From: CAZMNF01 sp964567595 | GTDB lineage: Bacteria; Bipolaricaulota; Bipolaricaulia; RBG-16-55-9 | Assembly (NCBI GenBank): GCA_964567595.1 | Contig: CAZMNF010000021.1 | Coordinates: 1 to 32,540 of the forward strand | Length of the DNA stretch: 32,540 nt | Direction: 5' to 3' | Notes under the pieces: model-generated | Told to the model about the DNA's origin: nothing | The model's database searches: none | The model's input: only the letters and a program-made list of their open reading frames with translations | Translations under genes and position numbers: made by a program | Part shown: positions 7,374 to 14,982 of the stretch, in pieces | Position numbering within the stretch: the first letter of the stretch is position 1 | Layout: every line of letters starts with the position of its first letter

Positions 7374-7838
7374 ATGGACGACGAAGAAGTCTTGATGTAT
7401 CCGTACTACCTCTACGTGGTGGTCATCATCCTCTTCGTGCTGGTGGCCGGACTGAGCGTCTACGCGCTGCTCGTGGACGCGCCGCTGGAGCAGGCGGCCA
7501 CGCCCGACTTTACCCCGAATCCGGAAAAGGCCCCCTGGTACCTGCTCGGCATTCAGGAGCTGTTGGCGCAGGCTCCCAACCTGGGCGGCTTCCTCAACTC
7601 CATCGCGCTGGGCGGCGTCATCGCGCCGGCCGTGTTCGTCGTCTTCTGGATGGCCCTGCCGTTCATCGAGCCCTACATCGAGGTCTTCAACAAGGGCGAA
7701 CCGCCGGGACGACGATTGCACAAGCGGCCCGTGTCGGTGACGCTGTTCACGCTGTCCATCGTGATCTACGTCGCGCTGATCATCATCGGCACGTACTTCC
7801 GAGGCCCCAACTGGGAGTTCGTGCTGCCCTGGAACTGA
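7374..7838 (+). CDS. petD: Cytochrome b subunit IV (C-terminal half of cytochrome b)
   Basis: This 154-residue membrane protein has three hydrophobic segments (about 11-33, 76-96 and 121-140), the usual size and shape of PetD/QcrC. The Qo-site motif normally read as PEWY appears here as APWY (residues 53-56) in the context NPEKAPWYLLGIQELL. This form is, as I recall, found in several menaquinone-type complexes. The C-terminus GTYFRGPNWEFVLPW is also typical of that group. It completes the heme-binding cytochrome b encoded at 2448-3224 but is separated from it by the Rnf/ferredoxin genes. GAGGAGG just before the ATG supports the start. It is the last gene of the operon; a hairpin follows at 7854-7879. 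Confidence 0.88.
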   Translation: MDDEEVLMYPYYLYVVVIILFVLVAGLSVYALLVDAPLEQAATPDFTPNPEKAPWYLLGIQELLAQAPNLGGFLNSIALGGVIAPAVFVVFWMALPFIEPYIEVFNKGEPPGRRLHKRPVSVTLFTLSIVIYVALIIIGTYFRGPNWEFVLPWN

Positions 7839-7853
7839 CGCTCCATCGCCTCA

Positions 7854-7879
7854 GGGATCGGGCGGAGTCGGCCGATCCC
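7854..7879. terminator. Bidirectional terminator-like hairpin between the petD-like gene and jag
   Basis: Arms GGGATCGG (7854-7861) and CCGATCCC (7872-7879) are perfect reverse complements with a ten-base loop. They lie between the converging Rieske/Rnf operon and the yidC-jag operon. No clear T-run follows on either side, so it may work with Rho or as an mRNA end stabiliser. Confidence 0.5.
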
Positions 7880-7930
7880 GCTTCCCTGGTCCCCCGTTTG
7901 GTCCGCTGCGGATGCGTCGTCCGAGTTGTT

Positions 7931-8419
7931 TTACTCGTCGTCGGATGGCTGCTCGTCGGCAGGCGTCGTTTGGAGGGGCTCGATGACGATGCGGCGCTTC
8001 GGCCCCCGCCCGACGCTGTAAGTCTTGACGCTCGTGAAGTCGCTGAGCGCCTCGTGGATGGCCTTGCGCTCGAACGCGGCCATCGGGTCGAACTCCACCT
8101 TGCGCCCCGTTCGTTGCGCTTCGTGGGCCCACGTGCGGGCGTCCGAGCGCAGCTCGGCTAGCTGGGCCTTGCGCCGCCCATTGACGTCGAGCTCGATGTG
8201 GACGCGCTCGTCGTGCTGGCGACGGAGCGCAATCTCGGCGAGATACCCCAGCGAGCGCAGCGTCTGCGGGTCGGCCTCGGCGAACGTCTGGATGCCCTGG
8301 AGGTTGAGGCCGAGCTCCCGATCGGTCTCGCGAAAGACCTCAACCTGGCCCGTCTCCCCCAGAATATCCAGCAGCTGGTAAAAGTAGTTGCGCGCGGCGT
8401 CGACGGCTTCCGGATTCAT
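7931..8419 (-). CDS. jag: Jag/KhpB-type RNA-binding protein (KH + R3H)
   Basis: This 162-residue protein binds RNA through a KH-like domain (about residues 17-85) and an R3H domain (about 108-147, with ERKAIHEALSDF and a GRGPKRRIVI strand). It ends in an acidic tail. Proteins of this family (SpoIIIJ-associated Jag, also called KhpB or EloR) are usually encoded next to yidC and affect RNA metabolism and envelope growth. The N-terminal Jag_N domain is absent, so the protein is shorter than the Firmicute form. The frame is open further upstream, but that part overlaps yidC in another frame. The ATG at 8419, which overlaps the yidC stop as ATGA, is the clear start. Confidence 0.88.
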   Translation of the reverse strand: MNPEAVDAARNYFYQLLDILGETGQVEVFRETDRELGLNLQGIQTFAEADPQTLRSLGYLAEIALRRQHDERVHIELDVNGRRKAQLAELRSDARTWAHEAQRTGRKVEFDPMAAFERKAIHEALSDFTSVKTYSVGRGPKRRIVIEPLQTTPADEQPSDDE

Positions 8420-10410
8420 GGGGCGCGTTGATCCCGTTCGTCGTCGCTGTCCGGATTCTCCGTCTCGGGCATGTCCGGGGTCTGGTCCAGTCGCTCCGGA
8501 TCGATGGCGGCTTCGGCGTCGGCCGCCTGGGACGGCGGGGCGGCCTCGCCCGAGGCGGCCTTCTTCGCCTTCTCCTGGTTCATCTCCCACTTGACCAGCA
8601 CCTGCTGGGTCACTTGGACCACGTTGGTGAGGAAGTAATACATCCACAAGCCGGCCGGGAAGTTGTGCAGCACGACGAGCATGAAGCCGCCCATGAAGAT
8701 CATCATGACGTTCTGCTGGCTGGCGCTCTGCGGCGACGAGGACTGCATCGGATTGGTCTTGCTCTGCAACAACAGGGTGCCGACGGTGAGGATCATGATG
8801 ATCCAGGTCGGATCCTGGGTGGCAAGGTCCGGCATCCAGAGGAAGCCGGGGCTCAGGTGGATCGCCTCGGCGTTCTCGATGATGGCCCGATAGAGCAGAA
8901 TCAGGATGGGGATCTGGACCAGCATGGGCAGACAGCCGCTGAGGGGGTTGACGCCCTCCTCGCGCATCAGCTCCATCTGTTTTTGCTGCATGGACTGGCG
9001 GTTCTCGCGATCGCGCTTCCGGAGGGCTTCCTCGCTCCAGTTGGGGTGGAGCTCCTTCAGCTTCTTGTAGGACGGATACTTCTCTTTCAGCTGTTGGATC
9101 TTGGGGCTGAACTCCTGCATCTTGCTCATGTTGTGGAACTGCTTGCGCATGAGCGGAAAGAGCGCGATCCGGGTCACGAGCGTAAACAGGATGATCGCCC
9201 AGCCGTAGTTGCCCGTCCAGCTGAAGAACCAGTTGAGCATCTGCCCCACGTAGACCACAAACTGGCTGAGGAAACCGGGCGGGGCGAGATCGCCCAAGCC
9301 CATCTTCCTCAGCAGGAGATGCTTCGAGCGCCCGGCCACCGCGTCGAGATCGAGGGTGTACGCTTCGCCGGGCTGCAGCGTCAGCGGCGCCAGGTGGGCC
9401 TGCAGCGTTCCGTCGGACGTGCGGGCCCGCCAGCCCTCGGCCGCGTTCAAGCCTTTGACGAAGAACGTCAGGGATTGGCCCTTGAAGCCGAGGCCCTGAA
9501 TGCGATCGGTCTCGCCCACGTCGTCCCGGATCTCGCCGTCGACGAGGAATCGGGTTTGGGCGTTGAAGTCCGGGTCTTGGCCTACCCCCGTTCCGAGCGA
9601 CAGGCGGAGGCCGTCGGCGAGCTCGATCGAGTCCTCGCCCGTGTTCTCCAGGGTCAGGCTCATGTCGAAGCGGTAGTTGGAGTTGTCGGTGAAGCGGAAC
9701 GTCTTCGCGATCCGCGCGTCGTTCATCTCGCCCGTCAGCGTGACCGTTGTCGCATCGCTGCCGCGATCCACGTTGAGCTCATGGGACAGATCGGCGGTCG
9801 AGGCCCCATCCAGGATCAGCTCGAAGGGGAAGCTCGGCCTGAACGCCCGATCCAGCAGGCCCTCGGCGCTCAGCGACGTCGACGCCAGCAGGTCGCCCAG
9901 CGTCCGATCGGCGAGGTCGGAAAAGGCCTCGACGCCGTACTCCGTCCGAAGGTCACGGACCGCGTCGGCCCCGAAGGCGGCCTCCACTTCGGCCAGGGAT
10001 CGTCCTAGGATCTGAGCGGCCTGCTCCAGCGTCAGGGCCTCCAACGCGTCGACCGACTCGAGCCCGACCTGGCTCAGGACGTCGTCCGTGTCGTTCGTGT
10101 AGTTCCGCTCGATGGATTCGCCCTCCGAGTCGACGGTCGTGGTCGCCAGGACGTCCTGAGCGGGCCAGGGCGAGGGGAAGAGAATCGTCCGCAGGGGCAC
10201 AAAGTGGACGAAGGCGCTCCTCATCAGCCCGCCCTCGGCCGAAAGAAGATAGTCGTTCAGCGATGTGCGCACGTTGACGGCCTCGGCGCCTTGCTCCGAG
10301 CGGACCTCGGCCTCAGGCGCTTGAGCGGCCGCCGGGAGGCTGACCCCAACGAGCAGCGCGATGCCCAGGATCGCCGGGATGAGATGGAGCGGGCGTAGGT
10401 GACATGCCAC
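8416..10410 (-). CDS. yidC: Membrane protein insertase YidC
   Basis: YidC inserts and folds inner-membrane proteins. The protein is about 664 residues from the chosen GTG at 10410. It has a hydrophobic signal-anchor (LIPAILGIALLVGVSLPAAA), then a long periplasmic beta-domain of roughly 340 residues, and a C-terminal five-helix insertase region containing the conserved positively charged TRIALFPL segment and a QQKQMELMREEGVNPLSGCLPMLVQ loop. The large periplasmic domain is the Gram-negative form. The frame is open to an ATG at 10500, but the best promoter (-35 at 10472-10477, -10 at 10449-10454) lies inside that extension. An AGGAGGG site follows it, so the GTG start is preferred. The C-terminus is acidic instead of the usual basic tail. 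It is coupled to jag. Confidence 0.9.
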   Translation of the reverse strand: MACHLRPLHLIPAILGIALLVGVSLPAAAQAPEAEVRSEQGAEAVNVRTSLNDYLLSAEGGLMRSAFVHFVPLRTILFPSPWPAQDVLATTTVDSEGESIERNYTNDTDDVLSQVGLESVDALEALTLEQAAQILGRSLAEVEAAFGADAVRDLRTEYGVEAFSDLADRTLGDLLASTSLSAEGLLDRAFRPSFPFELILDGASTADLSHELNVDRGSDATTVTLTGEMNDARIAKTFRFTDNSNYRFDMSLTLENTGEDSIELADGLRLSLGTGVGQDPDFNAQTRFLVDGEIRDDVGETDRIQGLGFKGQSLTFFVKGLNAAEGWRARTSDGTLQAHLAPLTLQPGEAYTLDLDAVAGRSKHLLLRKMGLGDLAPPGFLSQFVVYVGQMLNWFFSWTGNYGWAIILFTLVTRIALFPLMRKQFHNMSKMQEFSPKIQQLKEKYPSYKKLKELHPNWSEEALRKRDRENRQSMQQKQMELMREEGVNPLSGCLPMLVQIPILILLYRAIIENAEAIHLSPGFLWMPDLATQDPTWIIMILTVGTLLLQSKTNPMQSSSPQSASQQNVMMIFMGGFMLVVLHNFPAGLWMYYFLTNVVQVTQQVLVKWEMNQEKAKKAASGEAAPPSQAADAEAAIDPERLDQTPDMPETENPDSDDERDQRAP

Positions 10411-10448
10411 GATAGGTAGAAGGGCCCTCCTGATCAGAGTTCGCGCCC

Positions 10449-10477
10449 AGTTTAGTTCCGGTATGGCGGGATTGCAA
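10449..10477 (-). promoter_or_regulatory. yidC: Candidate promoter of yidC-jag
   Basis: On the minus strand TTGCAA (10472-10477), a 17-base spacer and TAAACT (10449-10454) resemble a sigma70 promoter. Transcription would start near 10442, then an AGGAGGG ribosome-binding site, then GTG at 10410. This is the main reason for not using the upstream ATG at 10500. Confidence 0.5.
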
Positions 10478-10535
10478 CTGGCCGCGCTGATCCACGTCAT
10501 CGAAGCGCCGTCCCCTGTATGGTAGGATCCGGAGA

Positions 10536-11153
10536 ATGTTTACCGGAATTGTCCGACATCGCGGCGAGGTGCACGAGCGCCAGGCGGATCGCCTGGTCCT
10601 CCGCGCGCCGTCGTTGATTGAGCACTTGGCGCCGGGCGACAGCGTCGCCGTCAACGGCGCCTGCCTGACGGCGGTCGAGCGCGACCCCGCCGCATCGACA
10701 TTGGCCATCGACTTGAGCCCGGAGACGCGGCGCCGCACGACGCTGGCTGCGCTCACGCAGGGCGAGACGGTGAACCTCGAGCTGCCGCTGGCGCCGTCGG
10801 ATCGGTTGGGGGGGCACTTCGTCCAGGGCCATGTCGACGCCGTCGGCGAGGTGGCCGCGATCGAGGCCCAGGACGACCACTGGGCGTTCACGTTCGCCGT
10901 GGATCCGCAGCACGACGCGCTGCTCATCGAGAAGGGATCGGTCGCCGTCGACGGGATCAGCTTGACGTGCTACGACGTCTGCCGCGGGCGATTCCGAGTG
11001 GCCGTCATCCCCCATACGCTGCGGGAGACGACCTTGCAGGGGCTGTCGCCAAGGGATAGAGTGAATGTCGAATTTGACATGATCGGAAAATACGTGCAGA
11101 AACAGCTGAGAACGGCCGATTTGCAGGTGAACCCGGCGTCGCCGCGGGGGTAG
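10536..11153 (+). CDS. ribE: Riboflavin synthase alpha chain
   Basis: This 205-residue enzyme dismutates two 6,7-dimethyl-8-ribityllumazine molecules into riboflavin and a pyrimidine. It starts with the hallmark MFTGIV and has two lumazine-binding repeats. The first contains SVAVNGACLT (about 37-46). The second contains GGHFVQGHVD (about 93-102) and KGSVAVDGISLT (about 132-143). The length is normal. A weak AGGA lies eight bases before the ATG. It is divergent from yidC and opens the riboflavin cluster ribE-ribBA-ribH. No FMN riboswitch fits in the 35-base space upstream from the 10500 region, and none is seen. Confidence 0.96.
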   Translation: MFTGIVRHRGEVHERQADRLVLRAPSLIEHLAPGDSVAVNGACLTAVERDPAASTLAIDLSPETRRRTTLAALTQGETVNLELPLAPSDRLGGHFVQGHVDAVGEVAAIEAQDDHWAFTFAVDPQHDALLIEKGSVAVDGISLTCYDVCRGRFRVAVIPHTLRETTLQGLSPRDRVNVEFDMIGKYVQKQLRTADLQVNPASPRG

Positions 11154-11199
11154 GTCTCGCGGCCGCTGAGCCCATGGACGTGACAGGAGCAAGCAAAGC

Positions 11200-11211
11200 G
11201 AGGTGCACCTC
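11200..11211. promoter_or_regulatory. 12-bp perfect palindrome over the ribBA ribosome-binding region
   Basis: GAGGTGCACCTC is a perfect inverted repeat that includes the GAGG ribosome-binding site for ribBA, three bases before the ATG. It could bind a dimeric regulator or tie up the ribosome-binding site, or be chance. Confidence 0.25.
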
Positions 11212-11214
11212 CCC

Positions 11215-12453
11215 ATGACCTTCGACCCCATCGACGACGCGATCGAGGCGTTGCGCCGGGGTGAGATGATCATCGCCGTCGACGACGAGGACCGCGAGAA
11301 CGAGGGCGACCTGATCCTCGCCGCCGACCGGGTGACGCCCGAGGCGATCAACTTCATGGCGACCCATGCCCGTGGCATCATCTGCACGCCGATGGAGCCG
11401 GAGCGCCTGGACGAGCTCGAGATCCCGATGATGACGCCCAACGATCCGGATCACGATGGGTGTGCGTTCGCCGTGAGCGTCGACGCCCGCGAGGAGACGA
11501 GCACCGGCACGTCGGCCTACGATCGCGCGGCCACCATCTCGCGCCTGCTCGACCCGGCCGCCACCAACGCCGACTTCATCCAGCCGGGGCACGTCTTCCC
11601 GCTGCGCGCCAAGCCCGGCGGCGTGCTGCAGCGAGCGGGCCACACCGAGGCGAGCGTCGACCTGGCACGCCTGGGCGGCCTGACGCCGGCGGCCGTCATC
11701 TGCGAGATCATGAACGAGGACGGCTCCATGGCGCGACTTCCCGATCTGCAGGCGTTCGCGCGCACCCACGGATTGAAGCTGGTCAGCATCGCGGATCTGA
11801 TCCAGTATCGCCACGAGCGCGAGGCCCTAGTCGAACGCGTGGCCGAGGCCCAACTGCCCACGCGCCACGGCGACTTTCGCATCGTCGCCTATCGGAGCCG
11901 CATCGACGAGGCGGAGCATATCGCGCTGGTCAAGGGCGACGTTCGCGACCGAGACGACGTGCTGGTGCGCGTCCACTCGGAGTGCCTTACGGGCGACGTC
12001 TTCCACTCGCTCAAGTGCGACTGCGGCGCCCAAGTGGAGACGGCCCTGGCGCGCATCGCTGACGAGGGCCAGGGCGCGTTCATCTATCTCCGCCAAGAGG
12101 GGCGCGGCATCGGCCTGGCCAACAAGATTCGTGCCTATCACCTCCAGGATCAGGGCCTGGACACCGTGGAGGCCAATGCGGAACTCGGCTTCCACGAGGA
12201 CCTGCGCGAGTACGGGATCGGCGCTCAGATCCTGCGCGATCTGGGAATGTCCACGCTCCGCATCCTGACCAATAACCCCAAGAAAGTCGTCGGCCTGGAA
12301 AGCTACGGCCTGCGCATCACGGAACAGCTCCCGCTGACGGCGTCGCCCACCACGGCCAACTACGAGTACCTGAAAGCGAAGCACGAAAAGATGGGCCACG
12401 ACCTCGCCCACCTCTTCACGGAGGCCCCCGTCGCCGATGGGAACGACGCTTGA
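11215..12453 (+). CDS. ribBA: Bifunctional 3,4-DHBP synthase / GTP cyclohydrolase II
   Basis: The N-terminal half (about residues 1-200) makes 3,4-dihydroxy-2-butanone-4-phosphate from ribulose-5-phosphate. It has DDEDRENEGDL, THARGIICTPM, the DREETSTGTSA-like segment (here DAREETSTGTSAYDRA) and GHTEASVDLARLGG. The C-terminal half opens the GTP imidazole ring. It has the zinc box HSECLTGD...KCDCG (C-x10-C-x-C), YLRQEGRGIGL, RAYHLQDQGLDTVEAN and LTNNPKK. The protein has 412 residues from ATG 11215. A GTG at 11203 is in frame but lies in the ribosome-binding region. The end overlaps ribH by 17 bases. The window has a second GTP cyclohydrolase II domain at 27892. Confidence 0.95.
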   Translation: MTFDPIDDAIEALRRGEMIIAVDDEDRENEGDLILAADRVTPEAINFMATHARGIICTPMEPERLDELEIPMMTPNDPDHDGCAFAVSVDAREETSTGTSAYDRAATISRLLDPAATNADFIQPGHVFPLRAKPGGVLQRAGHTEASVDLARLGGLTPAAVICEIMNEDGSMARLPDLQAFARTHGLKLVSIADLIQYRHEREALVERVAEAQLPTRHGDFRIVAYRSRIDEAEHIALVKGDVRDRDDVLVRVHSECLTGDVFHSLKCDCGAQVETALARIADEGQGAFIYLRQEGRGIGLANKIRAYHLQDQGLDTVEANAELGFHEDLREYGIGAQILRDLGMSTLRILTNNPKKVVGLESYGLRITEQLPLTASPTTANYEYLKAKHEKMGHDLAHLFTEAPVADGNDA

Positions 12454-12916
12454 GGGCCGGCTCGACGGCCATGGCCTGACCGTCGCGATCGCCGTCTCCC
12501 GCTTCAACACCTCGATTACCGACGCCTTGCAGCAGGGCGCGCAGGGCCGTCTAACCCGACTCGGCGTCGACGCCGAGGCCATCGATGCCGTCTGGGTGCC
12601 CGGCTCGTTTGAACTGCCCCGGGCTGCTCAGACACTAGCCCAGAGCGGGCGCTACGACGGCGTCGTGGCGTTGGGATGCGTCATCCGCGGCGACACGCCC
12701 CACTTCGACTACGTCTGTCGCTCCGTGACCGACGGCCTCACTCAGGTGGGGCTGAATGGACCGATACCGCTCGCCAATGGCGTCTTGACCTGCGACACGC
12801 CCGAGCAAGCCCAAGCCCGGGCCGGGCTCAAGTCGAACAAGGGCGCGGAAGCCGCGGAGAGCCTGATCGACATGATCCGCGTGTTGGGGGCGATCGACGG
12901 ATCCCAGCCGCCCTAG
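12437..12916 (+). CDS. ribH: 6,7-dimethyl-8-ribityllumazine synthase
   Basis: This 159-residue protein condenses 3,4-DHBP with the ribitylamino-pyrimidine to form the lumazine precursor of riboflavin. Family landmarks are VAIAVSRFN (about 17-25), VPGSFELPRAA (about 53-63), GCVIRGDTPHFDYVC (about 79-93) and NGVLTCDTPEQAQAR. The family usually has FGVLT; here the Phe is Asn. The start overlaps ribBA by 17 bases, which indicates translational coupling. A hairpin follows 25 bases after the stop. Confidence 0.95.
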   Translation: MGTTLEGRLDGHGLTVAIAVSRFNTSITDALQQGAQGRLTRLGVDAEAIDAVWVPGSFELPRAAQTLAQSGRYDGVVALGCVIRGDTPHFDYVCRSVTDGLTQVGLNGPIPLANGVLTCDTPEQAQARAGLKSNKGAEAAESLIDMIRVLGAIDGSQPP

Positions 12917-12941
12917 CCCGCTTCCATCGACGCCACAGGGC

Positions 12942-12969
12942 CGGCAACGCCTGCGCAACGCCGTTGCCG
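12942..12969 (+). terminator. Hairpin after the rib cluster
   Basis: CGGCAACG (12942-12949) pairs perfectly with CGTTGCCG (12962-12969) around a 12-base loop, 25 bases after the ribH stop. There is no T-run; it is a probable 3' end structure of the rib operon. Confidence 0.4.
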
Positions 12970-12981
12970 ACTGTAGTCGAC

Positions 12982-13010
12982 TTGCTGATCACCGCAAAAA
13001 CTGCTAAAGA
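12982..13010 (+). promoter_or_regulatory. Candidate promoter for the MetF-like/polysaccharide run
   Basis: TTGCTG (12982-12987), a 17-base spacer and TAAAGA (13005-13010) lie in a locally AT-richer stretch about 90 bases before the MetF-like gene. The match is moderate. Confidence 0.3.
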
Positions 13011-13101
13011 TGCGCGAAACAATGATCGCAACGCTGGCTCAGCTTATCCGGCTCGATGCACCAAACTTGGCCAGTGCCAGCAGTCGCCGAGATAGAGCAC
13101 C

Positions 13102-14016
13102 ATGGGCTTCCGCGAACGGTTGGACGATCCGCAGCGCCGGCTTCTGATCCAGACCTTCGTGCCGCCGCCCCGAAGCGCCTCACGGACCGAGCTGGACGCG
13201 GTCGCGCGGACGCTCGAGCGGCTGCGGTGCCAAGCTCCCCTCGATGCGGTTCACGTGCCCCAAGTTCGGCCCGATCCCCGCTCCCCGCGTCCCCAATTTG
13301 TGCCCAAGCTTGCCCCGCGTGCGTTTGCGCGCGCCATGGATCGACGCCTGGATGCCCCGCCCGACTGGCTCCTCAATCGCGCGATCCGCGACCATCCCTG
13401 GGCCCAACACGAGACGTGGCTGCGACGCACGCTCGAGGCACAAGGCGACTTGTCCGTGGTGCTGGCGGGCGGTGCACCTGGACGATCGCCCGCCCCCGGC
13501 CCGTCCGTCGTGGAGGCAACTCGCCGGGTTCGCGCCGCCCACGGCGACCGCGTCCGTCTCGGGGGCATCGCGGTGCCGACCCGCCAAGAGGAAAGCGAGC
13601 GCCTCCTGGCCAAGACGGAAGCCGGCGCCGACTTCTTCGTCACTCAGATCCTGGGCGAGAGCGACTCGACATCCCGGCTTATCGCGGATTACCATCGCGT
13701 CTGCCGCGAGCACGGCTGGCGACCGCGGCCGCTCATCTTGAGCGTGGCGCCCGTCTCGCAACGCCGAGACGTGGCGTTCCTCGAAGCGTGGGGGATTCGC
13801 TTCGACCCGCGGTGGCGCCGGATGTTGATCAAAAGCTCGCTGGGCATCGGCTGGCGGTCGATCGAGATGGCCCTGGAGCTACTCCATCGGGTGACGGCGC
13901 GTTCGCAGGCGGAAGCGCTGGACGTTCCCTTGGGGGTCAACATCGAACACGTCCGGCCGCACAACCTGGAGCTGTCGGGCGAGCTACGGCGGAGGGTGAG
14001 CGAGGAATGGAGCTGA
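13102..14016 (+). CDS. Methylenetetrahydrofolate reductase-like TIM-barrel protein
   Basis: This 304-residue protein resembles the MetF family, FAD-linked reductases of 5,10-methylene-tetrahydrofolate. The clearest segment is LGGIAVPTRQEESERLLAKTEAGADFF followed by VTQI (about residues 153-183); in MetF this region has the form of a barrel strand, a helix and a GADFFVTQ strand. The N-terminal Glu/Thr motifs of classical MetF are not obvious. VPPPRSASRTELDAV suggests a barrel start. Substrate and cofactor are uncertain, so it may be a MetF-like protein of another function. It lies just upstream of the Wzz-type gene with a nine-base gap, but its link to polysaccharide synthesis is unclear. Confidence 0.6.
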   Translation: MGFRERLDDPQRRLLIQTFVPPPRSASRTELDAVARTLERLRCQAPLDAVHVPQVRPDPRSPRPQFVPKLAPRAFARAMDRRLDAPPDWLLNRAIRDHPWAQHETWLRRTLEAQGDLSVVLAGGAPGRSPAPGPSVVEATRRVRAAHGDRVRLGGIAVPTRQEESERLLAKTEAGADFFVTQILGESDSTSRLIADYHRVCREHGWRPRPLILSVAPVSQRRDVAFLEAWGIRFDPRWRRMLIKSSLGIGWRSIEMALELLHRVTARSQAEALDVPLGVNIEHVRPHNLELSGELRRRVSEEWS

Positions 14017-14025
14017 GAGCCCGCC

Positions 14026-14982
14026 ATGGACGAGTATGAAGTCGATCTGCGCGACTATTTGATCGTCATCTGGCAGCGGAAGTGGATCATCGTCGGCGTC
14101 TTCGTCGTGGCGGTCGTGGCGGCCGCCATCTACTCCTACACGTTGCCTGACGAGTATCGGGCCGAGGGGTTGATATCCTACCGAAGTTCTCCATCCGAGG
14201 TTCAACTCGAGCTGCCGGACACCAACGGATTCATTTCCATCGTTGAGTCGACGAACGGCGTGCAAGCGAGCGCGCTCAACGGAACCGACCTCATCCGCCT
14301 GCAGGTGACCGGGACCGCGTCACCCGAAGCGCTGACGGATCAACTGCGGCAGGCGATCGATTCCTCGGGCAATCTTCTCCAAGAGCAACGGAACGAGCGG
14401 ATAAGCGAGCGCCTGAGCACTCTCGACGATGAGATCCAATTCCTCCGAGAACAGCGGTCGTCGCTGCTGGAGCAGATCAGCCGGCGCGAGGGGCAACGCC
14501 TCAAGGCGTTACAGACCCAGCGCGACCGAGTTGTTCAACAGCTCGATCAGCTCATGAACGGGGCATCATCCGGTGAATCCTCTTTATCGCGACAAGCGAG
14601 TCTGCTGGCCATGACCGCGCAGCTCCAAGTCCTCCAGGGCCAAATGGCCCGCTTGGAGACGAGCTCCGACGCCCCTCAGCCCGAAGCCGGATCGGCCTAT
14701 GATCAACGCCTCGTCGAGCTTGAGACTCGGATCCAAGAGTTGGCGCTGACGAAGCGACAATACGAACGGGTCCGGGATGCGGACTGGTCTCCGCTCTCCG
14801 TCGCCCAAGCCCCCCAAAGCTCGGACGCGCCCATCGGCCCGAACCGTCAACTCAACATCGCCATCGCGGGCGTGCTGGGGCTTTTCGTCGGTCTGCTGTT
14901 GGCGTTCTTCGTCCATTACCTGCAGAGCGAGCCCCTGACCCGACGGGAGTCGATACAACAGCCACCCGATACCGAGTCATGA
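14026..14982 (+). CDS. Wzz-type polysaccharide chain-length/co-polymerase protein
   Basis: This 318-residue protein has two membrane helices (about residues 20-38 and 274-293) around a long extracytoplasmic region with predicted coiled coil (about 110-180). The N-terminus DLRDYLIVIWQRKWIIVGVF matches the Wzz domain of chain-length determinants that set O-antigen or capsule length and work with Wzy or an ABC-type exporter. No tyrosine kinase domain is fused. It overlaps the isomerase gene by four bases (ATGA), so the two are co-translated. Confidence 0.8.
   Translation: MDEYEVDLRDYLIVIWQRKWIIVGVFVVAVVAAAIYSYTLPDEYRAEGLISYRSSPSEVQLELPDTNGFISIVESTNGVQASALNGTDLIRLQVTGTASPEALTDQLRQAIDSSGNLLQEQRNERISERLSTLDDEIQFLREQRSSLLEQISRREGQRLKALQTQRDRVVQQLDQLMNGASSGESSLSRQASLLAMTAQLQVLQGQMARLETSSDAPQPEAGSAYDQRLVELETRIQELALTKRQYERVRDADWSPLSVAQAPQSSDAPIGPNRQLNIAIAGVLGLFVGLLLAFFVHYLQSEPLTRRESIQQPPDTES

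Noticed and set aside
8420..8647. 76-residue N-terminal extension of jag
   Set aside because: It overlaps yidC in another frame and has no Jag resemblance; the ATGA overlap at 8416-8419 gives a better start.
10411..10500. 30-residue N-terminal extension of YidC from ATG 10500
   Set aside because: A good promoter lies within it and a strong ribosome-binding site precedes the GTG at 10410.
10501..10535. FMN riboswitch before the rib cluster
   Set aside because: The space before ribE is too short for the element and no conserved RFN-type helices are seen.
13056..14039. 327-codon frame overlapping the MetF-like gene in another phase
   Set aside because: Very Arg/Pro-rich, no family resemblance; the overlapping frame has MetF-like barrel motifs.
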